36,511 nucleotides of DNA from the NCBI RefSeq assembly GCF_030814135.1, contig NZ_JAUSUQ010000020.1, positions 1 through 36,511 of the forward strand, written 5' to 3'. Of this stretch, positions 32,735 through 36,511 are shown one piece after another (the first letter of the stretch is position 1; each line of letters begins with the position of its first letter). A model generated the notes under the pieces. It made no database searches. It saw nothing but the letters and a program-made list of their open reading frames with translations, and was not told where the DNA came from. The stretch is from Caldalkalibacillus uzonensis. GTDB lineage: Bacteria; Bacillota; Bacilli; Caldalkalibacillales; Caldalkalibacillaceae. The position numbers and the translations under genes were made by a program.

Positions 32735-32870
32735 TCTGTCTGACCTCCTTAAAGGGGCTTAAAGACCTATTTCGCTTCACAAACAAAAGCCCAAGTCATG
32801 TCGCCCTAACCATGACTATTTCGTTCACACCCTTCTTGTCGGTGATACTCTAAATTCTCACTTCCCAAGC

Positions 32871-33305
32871 CTAATAACCAACCGCCTCGGCAATATCCTC
32901 TTCTTCTATCAAGTCATGCCCGTTCAGATCGGCAATGGTGCGGGACACCTTTAAAATCTTGTGGTATCCCCGCATGCTTAACTGGAGGTGCTCAAAAATC
33001 TCCCGTATAAAGTCTTCCGCCTCTTTGGTTAATTGACAAATTGCTTTTACCTCTTAAGCAGTTAGCAATCCGTTCGGCTTGTCACTGTTGGTGCGCTCCT
33101 GTTTGAACAACAAAGCTTGTTCAACCCGCTGGCGAATATTTGATGTACTGTAATGGTCATTGTGTGGCGTAGCTGTACCAACAATCTCATCATAACTTAG
33201 TAATGGCACGTCCACCTGCAGGTCAATACGGTCGATGATCGGACCGGACAGTTTGGCCCTGTAGCGCTCGATTTGCGCAGCTGAACAGGGATACACCAGG
33301 AATAC
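32871..33305 (-). pseudogene. YifB/ComM-like Mg-chelatase family C-terminal remnant
   Basis: 'AQIERYRAKLSGPIIDRIDL' followed by 'QLTKEAEDFIREIFEHLQLS' and 'MRGYHKILKVSRTIADLNGH' is the C-terminal third of ComM/YifB AAA+ proteins. An in-frame TAA at 33054-33056 interrupts it, and the AAA core is missing beyond about 33305, where the DNA switches to an HTH gene on the opposite strand. It ends at TAG 32871. Confidence 0.8.
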
Positions 33306-33322
33306 GGCTTAGAAAGGCTCGA

Positions 33323-33694
33323 TTGGAGAAAAATTTATTTTTGCGTGAGTTGGCAGAACTAACCGGGCTAACCCCTCAAAATATTAGAAATATCGAAAAG
33401 GATGTATATGAGTGCAAAACGGGGTTGAAAGTTGCCACAGCTAAAAAGCTGGCCAAACCATTAGATAAATCCATATGGTATGTTGGATATTACGATAAAC
33501 TCACAGAAAAAACACTTGGCCAAAAGTTGAAAAAGGCTCGTCTGTATCATGGCCATACGCTGGAAGAAGCAGCAGAATATTTAGGTGTTGATGAGAAAAC
33601 CATTAGAAATTGGGAGAAAGATATACAGCTCCTAAGGACTGATATGTTAAAAAGGTTAAAGAAATATTTGGAGATTTTGTTAACAGAATATTGA
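33323..33694 (+). CDS. XRE-family HTH protein with two HTH units, 5' truncated
   Basis: About 123 residues. Two HTH units are visible: 'LRELAELTGLTPQNIRNIEK' near the start and 'LEEAAEYLGVDEKTIRNWEK' near residue 85. The usual first helix (LRKARLEKN) is present upstream of the proposed TTG and is in frame with YifB-remnant DNA, so the original start seems to have been lost at a recombination junction near 33300. There is no ribosome binding site. It is probably an inactive or poorly expressed regulator. Confidence 0.5.
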   Translation: MEKNLFLRELAELTGLTPQNIRNIEKDVYECKTGLKVATAKKLAKPLDKSIWYVGYYDKLTEKTLGQKLKKARLYHGHTLEEAAEYLGVDEKTIRNWEKDIQLLRTDMLKRLKKYLEILLTEY

Positions 33695-33725
33695 AGTTCT
33701 GGGGGTAACCATAGTTATGGTCTCT

Positions 33726-34923
33726 CCTATAGGGGCTGTCAATAATTTTGAGTAAACTCATTCACTCTTGTTAAGGAATGTATTTTCTCTATCCGTCCTG
33801 GTAAGTAAACGGATAGTTGGAGCAATATTTGGCCCCAGGTTTGAACGCGGCCAGTCCAGCGTCTGACGACATCCATGGTGGCCAAGCAAAGCATTTTCAA
33901 CAAGACCTCGTCCGTTGGAATAACGGCTTTTCCTTTTGTCACTTTTCTTAGCTGGCGGTGGTAGCTTTCAATCATTTTGGTGGTGTAAATGAGCTTACAT
34001 ATTTCTGGTGGATATTTAAAGGACGTGGCAATTTCGTTCCAGTTCTTACGCCAGGATTGAACCATGAGGGGGTACTTGGCTCCCCAGGTTTGCTCAAACT
34101 GATCCAATTCTTCCAAGGCCACTTCTTCAGTTGGGGCTTTATATATTGGCTTTAGTTCAGCTGTGATTTTTTTCATGTCTTTATAGGACACATATCGAAT
34201 GGATTTTCTAATCTGATGGATGATACATTTTTGGACTCCGTTTGCGGGAAGCTTGCTTCAATGGCTTCACTGAAGCCTTTCAAGTTGTCAACGCAAGTAA
34301 TTAAGCCGTCTTGTACACCACGGTTTTTCAGTTCATTCCAGATCAATGCCAATGGCCATATAGGCCGCTTTATTGACAATCTGGCCATCCTGTTTTACTT
34401 TGAAGTGGATGGCATCCAAGAACATCACCGCATAGACCGCCTGTAACGGACGATTTTGCCATCCCTTGTTTAAAGGCATGAGCTTATTGGTCACATTAGA
34501 AATGAGTGTAGGCGAGACGTCGATGCCGTATAATTGGTTTAGGTGATCCTGGGTATCTCGCGTACTCATTCCCTGCGTACATGGCAATAATCTGGTCTTC
34601 GATCCCGGTCACATTGGATTGGTGCTTCTTGACAATAGCCGGTTCAAATTCACCTTCACGGTCACGGGGCACTTTAATCTCAGATTCACCGTCATCCGAA
34701 CGTACTTTTTTCTTGCTATAGCCATTCCGTCTGTTAGAGGTGGCTTTGCTTTCTTGGTCATGCTTGGCATAACCTAAGCTATCTTCCAGCTCACCTTCTA
34801 ACATTTCTTGCAGCGTTTCGGCGAACAGATCTTTAAAGGTGGACTGTATATCCTAGGCAGATTTGATGTTATTCTCTTTAATCCATTGCGCCGAAGCTGG
34901 TCTTTTAACATGAGTCCTATAGG
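33726..34923 (-). mobile_element. Decayed IS256-family element
   Basis: Transposase pieces on the minus strand, from N to C: 'STFKDLFAETLQEMLEGELE' with a stop upstream, 'RRNGYSKKKVRSDDGESEIK', 'MFLDAIHFKVKQDGQIVNKA' (DDE core), 'GLITCVDNLKGFSEAIEASF', and 'IYTTKMIESYHRQLRKVTKG'. These are the Mutator/IS256 signatures, split by at least three frameshifts, so it cannot encode its own transposase. CCTATAGG occurs at both ends (33726-33733 and 34916-34923), which fits an 8-bp target duplication, although that sequence is also self-complementary. Confidence 0.8.
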
Positions 34924-35448
34924 AAACAACTCCCAACCTTATTTGTTTTATTATACCGCAAATCTATGAGGTTGTGAGTTTTCACAAAATATTTTATAGA
35001 CCTCACCTTCTCCAAGCCGCGTAAGGTCATCCAACGCATGCCATGCTTTTCCTTGGCATCGGCAAAAACGCGCTCAATGGTTTCTTTTCGCTTTTCATAC
35101 AACCGCTTGTTTTCTTAGTGATCCGCTTCTTCCATATAGTCCGCCCAAATATGGTGACTGATCCGTTTGGTATAATCTCTGCTTTGGGTGCACCTGGGAA
35201 GCCGGACAGTGTTGACAGGTGTCGGGATTGGACCGATAGAGCCGATACCCTTCTCGTGTGGTGGTTTCATAGTTTATGACTTGGTTTTGGGGACAGAGAT
35301 AGCAATCATAATATTCATAGTAGTTTATATTGTGGACATTCTTTGAGTCAGGAAATACATCTGTTTCCCCAATTCTGCATAAGAGGGAAGAGTTTGTTGG
35401 CATTCGTAAATGAAGACCACAAAAAATCCCCTCAAAAGCAATCTGCAA
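34924..35448 (-). mobile_element. IS1182-family transposase remnant, frameshifted
   Basis: The first piece reads 'INYYEYYDCYLCPQNQVINY' and 'TTREGYRLYRSNPDTCQHCP' (Cys-rich middle of IS1182 transposases). After a frameshift near 35100 comes 'YEKRKETIERVFADAKEKHG' with MRWMTLRGLEKV, the block containing the last catalytic Glu. The C-terminal tail (FAAMNLKKLATW) is lost, and the N-terminal half is absent. It adjoins the right end of the IS256 remnant. Confidence 0.8.
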
Positions 35449-35456
35449 TCATATTA

Positions 35457-35537
35457 GCACATTGTTGTAGAGAGGTTTAGAAGTTTTGACCTTTTGAATT
35501 TGAAAAATATCTCATTGTTTCTGCTACAATAATGTGC
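35457..35537. repeat. Imperfect inverted repeat, 14 bp arms
   Basis: GCACATTGTTGTAG (35457-35470) and CTACAATAATGTGC (35524-35537) are complementary at 13 of 14 positions with 53 bases between. They lie just outside the IS1182 remnant and may be an old element terminus or a stand-alone hairpin. Confidence 0.5.
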
Positions 35538-35638
35538 TTTTTACAACAATTGATTTTCTCCTTCTGTTATTCATTCCTCTCATTCTATGTTATATGTTTC
35601 TATAAAAATTGCTTCAACTAAGCCGCTTCAATAACGGA

Positions 35639-35658
35639 AGGAGGCCGATTTGCCTCCT
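35639..35658 (-). terminator. Terminator-like hairpin after the cyclase gene
   Basis: AGGAGGC and GCCTCCT pair around a 6-base loop (35639-35658), 46 bases after the cyclase stop. The following T-run is weak, so termination may be partial. Confidence 0.45.
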
Positions 35659-35704
35659 CAAACTATACAGGAATATTATCTTTTAATATCGTTATAGGTA
35701 GACC

Positions 35705-36472
35705 TTAACTTCGTGTAAAGTGGTTAGGGGAAGTTAAGAATGACGATTTCTCTTTAATAATTGCCACAGCCCTACACCAACCACCGCTACAACCTTCGAA
35801 TTTAACAGGCAAAGCACTTACTAAGAATCCATAAGGTTGAGGTATTTTACCCAAGTTGGCCATTTTTTCTATTTGAATATACTCCCGTTTTCGACCATGC
35901 ATATGTGTTGGCCACAGGTGGCTCTTATTTTTTGTTTTCTGATAAGACGCCACCATAGCGTGAATAGGTCTATCAAGTGTCCAAGCATCAATTCCAATAC
36001 AGCGAATTCCTTGATCAAGAAGCCAATCCAGACCAGCAACACCTAAACCAGATTGCATCCTAAGATACGTCTCCGTATCGGTACCCCAATACTCATCACA
36101 GCCAGTGTACAGTAACACAATATCTTTAGGTTTTAATTTGTAGTTAATTTTCTCAAGTGCTCTTTTCATGTCCTCTACAGTGATTTCCGTGCCAGGTTCC
36201 TTATGGCGCATGTCCAAAACGACCCCGGGGCCAAAACACCAGTCAAGTGGAATTTGATCAATAGTTCTGGCTGGTTTGCCTTCGCAAATGGGGCCATAAT
36301 GATAAGGTGCGTCAACATGTGTCCCTGAGTGAGCACTAGCCGTAATAATTTCTGTAGCAAGCGCCATTTTATCAGGAAAATCTTCGGCTTTGATATTCGC
36401 AAGCTTAGCCAATCTTTTAGACCTCCATGCCGCAAAAGCGGCACCAGCAGATGATGAAAATAGTTCGTCCAT
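35705..36472 (-). CDS. Cyclase-family (kynurenine formamidase-like) metal hydrolase
   Basis: 255 residues. The family metal motif is HSGTHVDAPYHY (His, His, Asp), followed by GKPARTIDQIPLDWCFGPG, 'LKPKDIVLLYTGCDEYWGT', and a C-terminal 'VKFEGCSGGWCRAVAI'. Members hydrolyse amide or cyclic substrates (arylformamides, lactams) with a divalent metal. The usual N-terminal beta strand with the 'DLSxPLxxG' start is not seen; an in-frame TAA lies just before the ATG and no clear ribosome binding site exists, so the 5' part may be lost or lie beyond a frameshift. Codon usage matches the catabolic genes. Confidence 0.8.
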   Translation of the reverse strand: MDELFSSSAGAAFAAWRSKRLAKLANIKAEDFPDKMALATEIITASAHSGTHVDAPYHYGPICEGKPARTIDQIPLDWCFGPGVVLDMRHKEPGTEITVEDMKRALEKINYKLKPKDIVLLYTGCDEYWGTDTETYLRMQSGLGVAGLDWLLDQGIRCIGIDAWTLDRPIHAMVASYQKTKNKSHLWPTHMHGRKREYIQIEKMANLGKIPQPYGFLVSALPVKFEGCSGGWCRAVAIIKEKSSFLTSPNHFTRS

Positions 36473-36511
36473 GTATACTTAATTTTAGGCTGGCCAGCGA
36501 GGTCGTCTTAC

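Noticed and set aside
33054-33056. Stop inside the YifB remnant as a readthrough codon.
   Set aside because: It is TAA, the gene is truncated at the 5' side, and the AAA core is missing.
1-36511. tRNA, rRNA, CRISPR array or riboswitch.
   Set aside because: No cloverleaf, regular repeat-spacer pattern or known aptamer core was recognised by reading; a covariance-model scan was not possible.

Overview
This window looks like chromosome from a spore-forming Bacillaceae-type Firmicute. The evidence is a left flank of tiny sporulation and coat-type genes (YjcZ-like, YmaF-like, helical coat-like peptides), AGGAGG-class ribosome binding sites, frequent TTG and GTG starts, and moderate G+C. A thermophilic or alkaliphilic genus such as Caldalkalibacillus is possible, but I cannot establish it from sequence alone.
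Layout. Positions 1-6.2 kb are an ordinary, partly eroded accessory flank: a small HTH protein, spore-related genes, a secreted DUF4198 protein, a dead tyrosine recombinase, an MBL-fold hydrolase and a GNAT acetyltransferase. Positions 6.2-18.5 kb, all on the minus strand, form a carboxylate-catabolism cluster. It holds a membrane permease, a TAXI-type TRAP transporter (lipoprotein receptor and fused permease), an RraA-like aldolase/decarboxylase, a split ThDP decarboxylase resembling sulfopyruvate decarboxylase ComD/ComE, a divergent SDR, an IclR regulator, a LarA-like (DUF2088) protein and a split UxaA/SuyAB-type dehydratase. Two decayed MaoC-type hydratases end it. Positions 18.5-30.6 kb are a second catabolic block of CoA chemistry: split ADP-forming acyl-CoA synthetase, three acyl-CoA dehydrogenases (two adjacent and overlapping), a CaiB-type CoA transferase, an enoyl-CoA hydratase, a VOC epimerase-like protein, a broken MFS transporter and several gene remnants.
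The most interesting locus is 28.8-32.7 kb. Two open segments separated by one in-frame TGA read as a single 175-residue UGSC-family protein with selenocysteine in the U-G-S-C motif. A perfect 5-bp hairpin lies just after the TGA, at a position suited to a bacterial SECIS. The gene overlaps by ATGA a conserved 342-residue partner protein. A sigma-54 promoter with exact GG-N10-GC spacing, an upstream TGTTT/AAACA-type inverted repeat, and a PrpR-type sigma-54 activator lie immediately upstream. My reading is a regulated, selenium-dependent enzyme system feeding a CoA-linked catabolic operon.
Positions 32.8-35.5 kb are a graveyard of truncated genes (YifB/ComM, HTH) and decayed IS256 and IS1182 transposases. 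The window ends with a cyclase-family hydrolase. Pseudogenes are common, so the catabolic island seems to be under active turnover. No rRNA, tRNA or CRISPR array was seen.
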